Source: an uncultured Rhodospirillaceae bacterium
GTDB lineage: Bacteria > Pseudomonadota > Alphaproteobacteria > Rhodospirillales > Magnetospirillaceae
Length of the DNA stretch: 41,184 nucleotides
Direction of reading: 5' to 3'
NCBI GenBank assembly: GCA_903901915.1
Contig: CAIUSV010000062.1
Location: 1-41,184 of the forward strand
Shown in pieces: positions 18,983 to 26,863 of the stretch; the first letter of the stretch is position 1, and each line of letters begins with the position of its first letter. The position numbers were made by a program, and so were the translations under genes. The notes under the pieces are model-generated. The model saw only the letters and a list, made by a program, of their open reading frames with translations. It did not search any database and had not been told where the DNA came from.

Positions 18983-19510
18983 TCAACCCGCCATCTGATA
19001 GTTTAGATACTCATCGAACAGTTCTCGCGGACCGACGAAACTGACGGTGACAACCCCTTTTTCCGTGCGAACCCGCATACTGGCGAATACTGCGTTTCTT
19101 GGGCGATGAATGCAACGGGCATCCTCGAGAATCACCGGCGGCGACAAGGCGATGGTCTGTTCGATGTTCTGGAAATCGGCCGTACACAACCCGAGGATGG
19201 TATTGACGATCTCGGCCGCCGTTTCCCGGAGGTAAAGCGGCTTTTCGCCCTCGGGAATCTCGATGTCGGCGGTGACCTTGGCGAAGATCACGTCCAGCAG
19301 CGACCGCTCGAAACTGAAGGCGATCAACAGGCTGATCGGCCCCCCCAGGCCGGCGATGGCGGTAAGGTCGTGAAGCTGGAGTTTCTCGACGTCGCACTCG
19401 AAGGTCTCGGCCCCCTCGACGGCAAGCACCGCCTCGGCCTGAAGGACGTTGCGGGTCTGGGACAGGATCGACGCCATGACCCTGGGAATAATGGTCTTAT
19501 TGAATGCCAT
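18983..19510 (-). CDS. CheX-like phosphatase of a CheY-type regulator
   Basis: 175 residues. The region RETAAEIVNTILG holds E96xxxE100xxN103xxxG107, matching the CheC/CheX/FliY phosphatase signature (D/S)xxxExxNxxxG with Glu in the first position. The flanking alpha-beta fold (LLIAFSFERSLLDVIF, then SPPVILED near residue 125) fits CheX. CheX hydrolyses phospho-CheY as a dimer. It is the first gene of a three-gene minus-strand set with a CheY-like regulator and a hybrid kinase, and the CheY-like protein is its likely substrate. No cheA, cheW, cheB or cheR gene is nearby, so the unit may not be classical chemotaxis. Confidence 0.83.
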   Translation of the reverse strand: MAFNKTIIPRVMASILSQTRNVLQAEAVLAVEGAETFECDVEKLQLHDLTAIAGLGGPISLLIAFSFERSLLDVIFAKVTADIEIPEGEKPLYLRETAAEIVNTILGLCTADFQNIEQTIALSPPVILEDARCIHRPRNAVFASMRVRTEKGVVTVSFVGPRELFDEYLNYQMAG

Positions 19511-19737
19511 GCGTCTGCCTCCGGCGGAACGGCCCCAAGATATCTACCTTAAGCGGCACCATCGGAGCAACGCCAGCCGCCGCGTCCCGACCGATGACCA
19601 TAACCGATCGGTGTATTTGAACAAATCTGCCATGCGGAAAAATAGCGAATTTAGGGTGACTACCCGATGGGATTACGCCACCGGTATATGTACACTACCC
19701 CCTTAGATGCACCCGACCGTGATGTGGGGACGGAAAG
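19511..19737. other. Divergent intergenic region between the CheX-like and hemerythrin-like genes
   Basis: 227 bases, noticeably more AT-rich than the surrounding genes. It must hold the promoters of both the CheX-like set (minus) and the hemerythrin-like gene (plus), whose ribosome-binding site is the GGGGACGGAAAG just before 19738. No convincing -35/-10 pair, terminator or long repeat could be assigned by eye. Confidence 0.4.
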
Positions 19738-20205
19738 ATGATCATCTGGCGCGACACCATGAATGTTGGCGCGGCAACCGTCGATAACGATCGCCGGGAA
19801 TTGATCGCCATCATCAACGAATTCGAGAACGGCGGCGATCCCGACCTGGCCGAGGCCACGGCGAAAAAGCTCTATGCCCTGACCCAGGAAGGATTTCGCC
19901 GCGAGGAAAAGCTGCAAGAGGAAAGCCGCTTCCCCGGCAGCAACCGGCACCGGAATGAACATGCCCTGATCCGCGACAAGCTGGAGGCGCTCATCCGCGG
20001 CGGCTTCGCCGGACAAGATCGCGGCCGGGCCGAGCGGGTGGCGCAATTGCGGGACCTGATGCGCGACTGGGTCATCGGCCATGTGCTGCGCAGCGACATG
20101 GAAATGAAGCCCCATATCGCGTTCGCCACCGCCTCGCCCTCGCCGCGCCCCCGAACGCGGCGCGCGACCGGGCGGCCCGCCACCATCAATTCAAGGGCAG
20201 GGTAA
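19738..20205 (+). CDS. Hemerythrin-like protein lacking the two His ligands of one iron
   Basis: 155 residues. The four-helix hemerythrin pattern is clear: IIWRDTMNVGAATVDNDRREL, then EGFRREEKLQ, RHRNEHALI and WVIGHVLRSDMEM. Against the seven classical ligands, E56, H71, H75, H115 and D120 remain. The His of the IDxQH motif is R19 and the His of HFxxEE is G52. The lost pair are the terminal ligands of one iron, while the other iron keeps its three His plus the bridging carboxylates. The C-terminal 30 residues are basic and Pro/Arg-rich. It is divergent from the CheX/CheY/hybrid-kinase set and overlaps the convergent broken kinase gene by 20 bases. A regulatory or mononuclear-iron role is inferred. 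Confidence 0.8.
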   Translation: MIIWRDTMNVGAATVDNDRRELIAIINEFENGGDPDLAEATAKKLYALTQEGFRREEKLQEESRFPGSNRHRNEHALIRDKLEALIRGGFAGQDRGRAERVAQLRDLMRDWVIGHVLRSDMEMKPHIAFATASPSPRPRTRRATGRPATINSRAG

Positions 20206-21314
20206 GGGCGAAGACCGAACCGCCGCCGGGACGCGCCTTGACCTCGACCCGGCCCTGATGCAGATCGGCGACGCGCCTGACGATGAACAAGCCAAGGCCG
20301 GCTCCGCGCACCCCATCGGCCGAGGGCGAGCGGAAGAATTTCTCGAAAATGCGCTCATCCTCGCCGGGATCGATGCCGCGGCCGCGATCAGCCACCGTCA
20401 CCGTGACGACGCCATCACCCACGTCCAGCCCAACCTCGACCGTCGCCTCCGGCGGCGAATATTTCAGCGCATTGTCGACCAGATTGGAGATCGCCACCCG
20501 CAGCAACGTCAAATCGGCAACAAGGCGCACACCGGCCGCCGTGGACAGAACCAGCCGACCGCCGCCGGTCGTCGGCTGACGCTCGTCGCAAACCTCCCGC
20601 AGCATGCCGACCAGATCCACCTCGGACAGATGAAGCGATGTCATCGCCGAGTCCAGACGGTCATCGGCCAGACAGACTTCGATCAGGTCGGTCATCCGCC
20701 GCACCGCCCGTTGAATTTTGGCGACCTCGTCGGCCGCCTCTTCCTTCGGCCGGGAATAGATATCAAGCAACTGGGCCGCGCCTTCGATGATGGCCAGCGG
20801 CATGCGGAATTCGTGAGACACCATGGCCAGGAAGTTACGCTGACCGCGCATGACCCGGCGCTCGCCGTCCAGCGCCGCGTTCAGGCGACGGTTCTTCAGC
20901 GACAGCTCGGCATGGGCCTCGGCCAGGGCGTTCTGAACCTCCTTCAGCGCGCTGATATCCACCGCCACCGAATATTTGGCGCGACGGCCGTCGATCCACG
21001 TCACCATGGTTTCGCGCAGCTGGTACCAGCAATCATCGTGATCGTTGAAATGCTCGAACACGATCTGGTTCTCGCCGGCCGGCTCGCGCCGCTCGAGTTC
21101 GGCCATGCGGCAAAAGGCGCAGGGCCGATCCTGGCATGGCGGCATAGCATTTCCGGCCCGGCTCCGCCCCGGTCCGCTGGCGCATGGCCCGGTTGGCGCA
21201 GATGATCTCGTGGGTGGCGAAATCGGCGACATAGACCGGAAAGGGGATGACGTCGAACACCACCTCCCAGTAGCCGGGATCGCCGGGACTGCCCTGGGGA
21301 AACGGAAGGGTCAT
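20186..21314 (-). pseudogene. Cys-PAS sensor histidine kinase interrupted by a frameshift
   Basis: The upstream part starts at 21314 ([20 protein letters not shown]) and matches the start of the hybrid kinase at 16633-18579 almost residue for residue through RKCYAAM, then leaves frame. Sense resumes in another frame at QDRPCAFCRM and runs to 20186 through [15 protein letters not shown], HisKA with MVSHEFRMPL and HATPase with DNALKYSP, DRGRGIDPG and GAGLGLFIVRR. Between the shared CY and DRPC codons there are 13 bases here (21131-21143) and 18 in the paralogue, consistent with a 5-base loss. Unlike the paralogue it has no receiver or HPt. It is either a recent pseudogene or a sequencing error. 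An intact downstream piece could in principle be translated alone. Confidence 0.85.
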
Positions 21315-21555
21315 GCCATGGCCTCGATCACCGTCCCGCCGAAAAAGATTCCCGATGGAGGTCGGCAACCATTTGTCCGGCACCTCCCCACCTTTTCCCC
21401 CTCACGGCGAGATAGTGAGGTGTTCACCCGATGAATGCAACGGACTTTCGCCGGTCGCGACCGCCTCATGCGGCGCCGGTGGGGGCGAAGGAGGTGACAG
21501 TGGCGGAAATCCGGGCTAGCCTGCCGCCCCTGTTTCCGCACCGAAAGACCGTCCC

Positions 21556-23139
21556 ATGTCCGACCTCCGCGATCTCGCCCGTTCCGCCACCGCCTGGCCG
21601 TTCCAGGAGGCCCGCGCCCTGCTGGACGAGCGGCTGAAGGGCAAGACGCCGGACAAGGGCTATGTGCTGTTCGAGACCGGCTACGGCCCCTCGGGCCTGC
21701 CCCATATCGGCACCTTCGGCGAGGTGGCGCGCACCACCATGGTGCGCCGCGCCTTCGCCGTGCTGGCCCCCGAAATTCCCACCCGGCTGTTCGCCTTTTC
21801 CGACGACATGGACGGGCTGCGCAAGGTTCCCGACAACATCCCCAACCAGGACATGGTGCGGCAGCATCTGGGCAAGCCGCTGACCCGCATTCCCGACCCG
21901 TTCGGCACCCACGAAAGCTTCGGCCACCACAACAACGCCCGGCTGCGCTCGTTCCTCGATGCCTTCGGCTTCGACTACGAGTTCCAATCGGCCACCGACT
22001 GGTACACCTCGGGCCGCTTCGATCCGGCGCTGCTGGGGGTACTGCGGCACTATGACGAGGTCATCAACGTGGTGCTGCCGACCCTGGGCGACGAGCGCCG
22101 CGCCACCTATTCCCCCTTCCTGCCGGTCTGCCCCCGCACCGGGGTGGTGCTTCAGGTCCCGGTGATGGAGACCAACGTCGATGCCGGCACCATCGTCTAC
22201 AAGAACGAGGATGGAAGGCTGGTGGAAACCCCGGTGACCGGCGGCCATTGCAAGCTGCAATGGAAGGCCGACTGGGGCATGCGCTGGGTGGCGCTGGGCG
22301 TCGATTACGAGATGAGCGGCAAGGACCTGATCCCGTCGGTCGAGCTGTCCACCCGCATCGCCCGCATTCTCGGCGGACGGCCACCGATGAACCTGACCTA
22401 TGAACTGTTCCTCGATGACAAGGGCCAGAAGATCTCCAAGTCCAAGGGCAACGGCCTGGCGGTCGAGGACTGGCTGAAATACGCGCCGCAGGAAAGCCTG
22501 GCGCTGTTCATGTACCAAAAGCCCAAGGCGGCCAAGCGGCTGTATTTCGACGCCATTCCCCGGGTGGTCGACGACTATCTGACCTTCTTGGGCAAGTTTC
22601 CCGCCGAGGACGAGGCCAAGCGCCTGGACAATCCGGTCTGGCACATCCACGCCGGCAAGCCCCCGGCCGAGGACGCCCACCTGTCGTTCAACATCCTGAT
22701 GAACCTGGTCAGCGTCTGCCATTCGGAAGACCCCGCCGTGCTGTGGGGCTTCATCCGGCGCTACGCGCCGGGCGCCGCGCCCGAAACCGCGCCGATCCTC
22801 GACGGGCTGGTGGGCTATGCCGTCGCCTACTACCGCGACTTCGTCAAGCCCAACAAGGCCTACCGCAAGGCGACGCCGGATGAGGTCGAGGCATTTCGCG
22901 ATCTCAGGGCCGGCCTGGAAAAACTGCCGGCCGACGCCTCGGCCGAGGATATCCAGACCCTGGTCTACGAAACCGGCAAGCGCCCCTGCTTCGCCGATCT
23001 GAAAAGCTGGTTCAAGACCTGCTACGAAGTGTTGCTGGGCAACGACCAGGGACCGCGCATGGGCAGCTTCATCAAGCTGTTCGGCATCGCCGAGACCATC
23101 GCCCTGCTGGACAAGGCGATCGGGGGCGAGGACATGTAG
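21556..23139 (+). CDS. lysS: Class I lysyl-tRNA synthetase
   Basis: 527 residues. Charges tRNA-Lys with lysine. This is the class I (Rossmann-fold) LysRS of archaea, spirochaetes and many alphaproteobacteria, not the class II enzyme of E. coli. The HIGH-type signature is [10 protein letters not shown] (HIGT at 50-53) and the KMSKS-type loop is KISKSKGNG starting at residue 292. A helical anticodon-binding region fills the C-terminal third. Length is normal. It is preceded by 241 bases without a gene and followed after 26 bases by a CcdB-like gene in the same direction. Confidence 0.97.
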   Translation: MSDLRDLARSATAWPFQEARALLDERLKGKTPDKGYVLFETGYGPSGLPHIGTFGEVARTTMVRRAFAVLAPEIPTRLFAFSDDMDGLRKVPDNIPNQDMVRQHLGKPLTRIPDPFGTHESFGHHNNARLRSFLDAFGFDYEFQSATDWYTSGRFDPALLGVLRHYDEVINVVLPTLGDERRATYSPFLPVCPRTGVVLQVPVMETNVDAGTIVYKNEDGRLVETPVTGGHCKLQWKADWGMRWVALGVDYEMSGKDLIPSVELSTRIARILGGRPPMNLTYELFLDDKGQKISKSKGNGLAVEDWLKYAPQESLALFMYQKPKAAKRLYFDAIPRVVDDYLTFLGKFPAEDEAKRLDNPVWHIHAGKPPAEDAHLSFNILMNLVSVCHSEDPAVLWGFIRRYAPGAAPETAPILDGLVGYAVAYYRDFVKPNKAYRKATPDEVEAFRDLRAGLEKLPADASAEDIQTLVYETGKRPCFADLKSWFKTCYEVLLGNDQGPRMGSFIKLFGIAETIALLDKAIGGEDM

Positions 23140-23150
23140 CTTTAAGGACA

Positions 23151-23163
23151 GCCCGTCTCGGGC
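23151..23163 (+). other. Small hairpin between lysS and the CcdB-like gene
   Basis: GCCCG TCT CGGGC forms a 5-bp stem directly between an AAGGA sequence (23144-23148) and the ATG at 23166. As DNA spacing the AAGGA is 17 bases from the ATG, too far for a normal ribosome-binding site, but folding the hairpin would leave about four bases. There is no U-run, so it is not an evident terminator. Both readings are inference. Confidence 0.35.
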
Positions 23164-23165
23164 GC

Positions 23166-23483
23166 ATGATCAGTGCGCTCATTGTGGACGGCACCCCCCA
23201 CAATCCGCCGGATGGCGACACGCCCTATCTGTTGATCGTTCAGGGTGACTATGTCGAAGTCTGGAGCAGCAGGGTGGTGGTACCGCTGGTCGAGCCGGGC
23301 TTCCCGCCATTGAGCGGCGGCGGGCTGATGCCCGAGTTCTCCATCGAAGGCCGTGTCGTCGTGATGAATACGGCCCAGATCGCCGGCATTCATGTGCGCG
23401 ATATCGGAACGGTGGTCGCCCATCTCGGCGACCGGCTCTACGACGTGCGCCGCGCCATCGATATGCTGACCGGCGGCTTTTGA
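23166..23483 (+). CDS. Solitary CcdB-family (gyrase-toxin-like) protein
   Basis: 105 residues matching the CcdB fold by pattern: YLLIVQGDYVEVWSSRVVVP (CcdB has [20 protein letters not shown]), then MPEFSIEGRVVVMNTAQIAG, and a C-terminal RRAIDMLTGGF (CcdB INLMFWGI). CcdB of plasmid F poisons DNA gyrase and is neutralised by CcdA, encoded just upstream. Here no ccdA is seen: lysS lies 26 bases upstream and a transporter is convergent downstream. The Trp that precedes the C-terminal Gly in F CcdB, important for gyrase poisoning, is Gly here. It may be a domesticated, non-toxic chromosomal homologue. Confidence 0.75.
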   Translation: MISALIVDGTPHNPPDGDTPYLLIVQGDYVEVWSSRVVVPLVEPGFPPLSGGGLMPEFSIEGRVVVMNTAQIAGIHVRDIGTVVAHLGDRLYDVRRAIDMLTGGF

Positions 23484-23488
23484 TCCCC

Positions 23489-24934
23489 TTACCGGATCAG
23501 CTGTAGCCAGGGCAGGACGATGGCGATCAGGCCGGCGAAATACAGCACGCCGAAGATCAGGCCGAACTTCCAGAAATCGGCCTTGCCGATGTAGCCCGAG
23601 CCGAAATACATCGGCGCCGGCCCGGTGGCATAGGGCGAGATCACCCCCATCAGCCCCAGGGAATACAGGCACAGCATGGTCAGCACCGGCACCGGCACGC
23701 CACTGATGCCGGTTCCCACCGCCAGCACCACCGGCAGCACCGCCGCGGTATGGGAGGTGATGCTGGAAAAGAAGTAGTGGATCCAGAAGAACAGCGTCGC
23801 CAGCAGGACGGTCGCCAGCAGGGGCGACACCGAGGCCAGCGGCCGGGCGAATTCGGTCGCCACCCACTTGATGAAGCCGATGTCGTTCAGCCCCGACGCC
23901 AGGGTCAGCAGCGAGGTGAAGTAGAAGAACACCTCCCAGGCGGCCTTCTCGGCGATGATCTCCTTGAACTCGACCACCCCGGTCACCAGCAACAGCGAAA
24001 TCACCACCAGCACCACCATGGTCGGGTTGATGTAGTTGGAGCCGAGCCACGGCAGGGTGATGTTGGGATTGGACCCGGTGATCCACAGGAACATCGCCAG
24101 CAGCACCAGCGCCAGCATGACCCACTCGTTGCGCGATGGCGGCCCCATCTCGCGCAGTTCACCCGCCGCCCAGGCGGTGATCTCGGGGCTTTCCTTGATC
24201 TCGGGGCGGCAGACCAGATAGCTCAGCAGCGGCACCAGCAGAACCAGCAACAGCCCCAGCGGGGCGAAACCGATGAACCACTGCGACCAGCTCACCTCCA
24301 GGCCCACCGTCTTCCGGGCGATGCTGAGCGCCGCCGCGTTCGGCGCCAGCGCGGTCAGGAACAGCGACGAACTGACGGCGGTGGTGGCGAAGCCGGTCCA
24401 CATGACGTAGGTGCCGATCCGCCCCGCCGTCGGCCCCGGTTCCGAGCCGTAGATCTTGGGGATGTTGCTGATGATGGGAAAGATGGTGCCGCCGGCCCGC
24501 GCGGTGTTGGACGGCGTCGCCGGCGCCAACAGCAGGTCGGCAAGGGTGATGGCATAGCCGAGGCCCAGGGTGCGCCGCCCCAGCCCCCGCACCAGCAGCA
24601 AGGCGATGCGGCGGCCCAACCCGCTTTTGCGATAACCGATGGCGAACACGAAGGCGCCGACGATCAGCCACACCGTGCTTTCGGAAAAGCCACTGAGCGC
24701 CCAGCGCAGCGATTTGTTGGGGTCGGCCTCGACATAGCCGGCCACGCCGGCGACGGTCAGCCCGATCAGCCCCACCGCCCCCACCGGCATCGATTCCAGC
24801 ACCAGCCCGGCGATCACCGCCGCGAACACGGCGAAGTAGTGCCACTGGTGGGGGGTAAGACCGGCGGGAACCGGCAACAGGAAGAAGACGAGCCATACCC
24901 CGAGCGGAGCCAGCGTGTTCCAGCGGATCTTCAT
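23489..24934 (-). CDS. DASS-family (SLC13) anion/sodium symporter
   Basis: 481 residues, about 11-12 hydrophobic segments. Both conserved Ser-Asn-Thr-type substrate and sodium motifs of the divalent anion:sodium symporter family are present: SNTARAGGTIFPI near residue 135-147 and SSITSHTAAVLPV near 400. Such carriers move di- or tricarboxylates (succinate, tartrate, citrate) or sulfate; the CitT/TtdT branch is the closest by feel, but the substrate cannot be set. Start: the ATG at 24934 has GGAGG closely upstream, and the longer reading runs into plsY. It lies 26 bases downstream of plsY on the same strand. Confidence 0.87.
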   Translation of the reverse strand: MKIRWNTLAPLGVWLVFFLLPVPAGLTPHQWHYFAVFAAVIAGLVLESMPVGAVGLIGLTVAGVAGYVEADPNKSLRWALSGFSESTVWLIVGAFVFAIGYRKSGLGRRIALLLVRGLGRRTLGLGYAITLADLLLAPATPSNTARAGGTIFPIISNIPKIYGSEPGPTAGRIGTYVMWTGFATTAVSSSLFLTALAPNAAALSIARKTVGLEVSWSQWFIGFAPLGLLLVLLVPLLSYLVCRPEIKESPEITAWAAGELREMGPPSRNEWVMLALVLLAMFLWITGSNPNITLPWLGSNYINPTMVVLVVISLLLVTGVVEFKEIIAEKAAWEVFFYFTSLLTLASGLNDIGFIKWVATEFARPLASVSPLLATVLLATLFFWIHYFFSSITSHTAAVLPVVLAVGTGISGVPVPVLTMLCLYSLGLMGVISPYATGPAPMYFGSGYIGKADFWKFGLIFGVLYFAGLIAIVLPWLQLIR

Positions 24935-24960
24935 GTCATCCTCCCCCCCAAGGGATAGCT

Positions 24961-25560
24961 TTATTCCGCGTCCTTTTTCTTGCCGCCGATGCGGGGTTCC
25001 TCGCCCCGGATCAGGCGGATGATGTTGGTCTTGTGGCGATAGAAGCCCAACACCGCCAGACCGGCCGCCATTATTGCATATTCCGGCCCGGCGAAGGCCA
25101 GGGCGAAACCGGGCGATGCCGCCAGCGCCACCAGCGCCGCCAGCGACGAGATGCGAAATAGCGCCGCCACCGCCAGCCAGGTACCGATGCAGGCCAGCCC
25201 CACCGGCCATGACACCGCCACCAGGGTGCCGATGGTGGTGGCCACCCCCTTGCCGCCCTTGAACCCCAGCCAGACCGGGAAATTATGGCCCAGCACCGCG
25301 GCGAACGCCGCCACCAGCATGGCCGATTCGCCCGCCAGCCCGCCGGCCAGCAAGGCGGCGATGGCGCCCTTGCCGCCGTCCAGCAGCAGGGTGGCCAGCG
25401 CGAGGCCCTTGCGTCCGGTGCGCAGCACGTTGGTGGCGCCGATATTGCCCGAGCCGATCTGGCGAATATCGCCCAGCCCGGCCGCCCTGGTCAGCACCAG
25501 ACCGAATGGTATCGATCCCAGCAGGTAGCCGGCGACGGCGGCGAGGCCAACATCAACCAT
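24961..25560 (-). CDS. plsY: Acyl-phosphate:glycerol-3-phosphate acyltransferase
   Basis: PlsY makes lysophosphatidate from acyl-phosphate and glycerol-3-phosphate, the first membrane step of phospholipid synthesis. The 199-residue protein has the three conserved loops: GYLLGSIPFG, GSGNIGATNVLRTGRKG and GHNFPVWLGFKGGKGVAT, within about seven hydrophobic segments, and a basic C-terminus ending KKKDAE. Its start overlaps the end of the upstream pyrC-like gene by eight bases, so the two are coupled, an arrangement I recall from other alphaproteobacteria. Confidence 0.96.
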   Translation of the reverse strand: MVDVGLAAVAGYLLGSIPFGLVLTRAAGLGDIRQIGSGNIGATNVLRTGRKGLALATLLLDGGKGAIAALLAGGLAGESAMLVAAFAAVLGHNFPVWLGFKGGKGVATTIGTLVAVSWPVGLACIGTWLAVAALFRISSLAALVALAASPGFALAFAGPEYAIMAAGLAVLGFYRHKTNIIRLIRGEEPRIGGKKKDAE

Positions 25561-26863
25561 CGCGCAGGAACACCGGCCGGCCGTCGATCACGGTGCGCAA
25601 CGCCACACCCTGAACCGGGCGGTCATCGAACGGCGAATTCTTGGATTTGGAGCGGAACGCCTTGGCATCGACCTTCCAGGCGAAATCGGGATCGAACAGC
25701 ACCAGATCGGCCGAGGCGCCGACCCGGAGGCGCCCGCCCTCCAGCCCCAGGATGGCGGCGGGGGCGCAGGTGATCAGCTTCAACGCCTCGACCAGACCGA
25801 GATGGCCGTTATGCGCCAGTTCCAGCGTCACCGGCAGCAACGTCTCCAGCCCGACGCCGCCGAACTCGGCGGCGGCGAACGGCACCCGCTTGGAATCCTG
25901 GTCCTGGGGCGCGTGATCGGAGGCCACCGCGTCGATGGTGCCGTCCTTCAGCGCCGCCACCACCGCCTGACGGTCGGCTTCGGAGCGCAGCGGCGGCGAT
26001 AGCTTGGCGAAGGTGCGATAGTCGCCCACCGCCAGTTCGTTGAGGGCGAAATAGGGTGGCGCGGTGTCGCAGGTCACCGGCAGGCCCCGAGCCTTGGCCT
26101 TGCGGATGATATCCAACCCTTCGGCGGTGGAAACGTGGGCGGCGTGGTAACGGCCGCCGGTGATCGCCACCAGCCGCATGTCGCGTTCCAGCATGATCGC
26201 CTCGGCCGCCGCCGGAATACCCGACAGCCCCATGCGGGTGGCCAGCTCCCCCTCGCTCATCATGCCGCCCTCGGCCAGCGAGGGTTCTTCCGGGTGCTGG
26301 ACGATCAGCAGGCCGAAGGTAGCGGCATAGCCGAGCGCCCGGCGCATCACCTGGGCATTGCGGATCGCCCTTGTGCCGTCGGTGAAGGCCAGGGCACCGG
26401 CCTCGGCCAGCATGCCCATCTCGGACAGTTCCTTGCCGTCGAGATGCTTGGTCGCGGCGGCATAGGGATAGACCTTGGCCAGCCCGATCTTGCGGGCGCG
26501 CCGCGCGACGAATTCCACCGTCGCGACCTCGTCGATGACCGGCGTGGTATTGGGCAGGCAGACCATGGAGGTGACTCCACCGGCCACCGCCGCCTCGCCC
26601 GCCGATTTCAGCGTCTCCTTGTGTTCCTCGCCCGGTTCGCGCAACTGGACACGCATGTCCACCAGACCGGGCGCCAGACAATGGCCCTGACAGTCCACCA
26701 CCTCGATACCGGACGGCACGCCGCCCTGGAACAGGCCGGGACCGACATCGGCGACGGTCTCGCCGTTGGTGAGCAGGGCGCCCTTGGCGTCAAGCCCGGT
26801 GGCGGGATCGAGCAGGCGGGCGTTGACATAGGCCACCAGGCCCGAGGAGCTGCGGACGGCCAT
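25553..26863 (-). CDS. pyrC: Dihydroorotase-like protein without the HxH metal motif (non-catalytic PyrC)
   Basis: 436 residues, amidohydrolase fold of class I dihydroorotase: CLAPGLVDMRVQLREPGEEH, VTSMVCLPNTTPVID, YHAAHVSTAEGLDII, ASDHAPQDQDSK and a C-terminal beta domain. Active enzymes have DxHxHxREPG; here the metal-binding HxH is R71-V72-Q73, and the usual TPHH segment is TAPPYF. It is therefore probably a non-catalytic dihydroorotase (pyrC', pyrX) that acts as a structural partner of aspartate carbamoyltransferase, as described for Pseudomonas. This fits its one-base overlap with pyrB (TGATG). An active pyrC should exist elsewhere in the genome. Confidence 0.9.
   Translation of the reverse strand: MAVRSSSGLVAYVNARLLDPATGLDAKGALLTNGETVADVGPGLFQGGVPSGIEVVDCQGHCLAPGLVDMRVQLREPGEEHKETLKSAGEAAVAGGVTSMVCLPNTTPVIDEVATVEFVARRARKIGLAKVYPYAAATKHLDGKELSEMGMLAEAGALAFTDGTRAIRNAQVMRRALGYAATFGLLIVQHPEEPSLAEGGMMSEGELATRMGLSGIPAAAEAIMLERDMRLVAITGGRYHAAHVSTAEGLDIIRKAKARGLPVTCDTAPPYFALNELAVGDYRTFAKLSPPLRSEADRQAVVAALKDGTIDAVASDHAPQDQDSKRVPFAAAEFGGVGLETLLPVTLELAHNGHLGLVEALKLITCAPAAILGLEGGRLRVGASADLVLFDPDFAWKVDAKAFRSKSKNSPFDDRPVQGVALRTVIDGRPVFLRDG

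Noticed and set aside
16657-19044. Plus-strand open frame of nearly 800 codons opposite the hybrid kinase and CheY-like gene
   Set aside because: Low-complexity His/Gln/Gly-rich translation crossing several real minus-strand genes; typical antisense artefact.
21400-21420. Inverted repeat CCTCAC/GTGAGG between the broken kinase and lysS
   Set aside because: Only six base pairs with a nine-base loop and no T-run; chance is likely at this GC content, so it is not called a terminator or operator.
21556-23139. Class I LysRS as evidence of horizontal transfer
   Set aside because: Class I LysRS is the normal enzyme in many alphaproteobacteria, and its codon use matches its neighbours.
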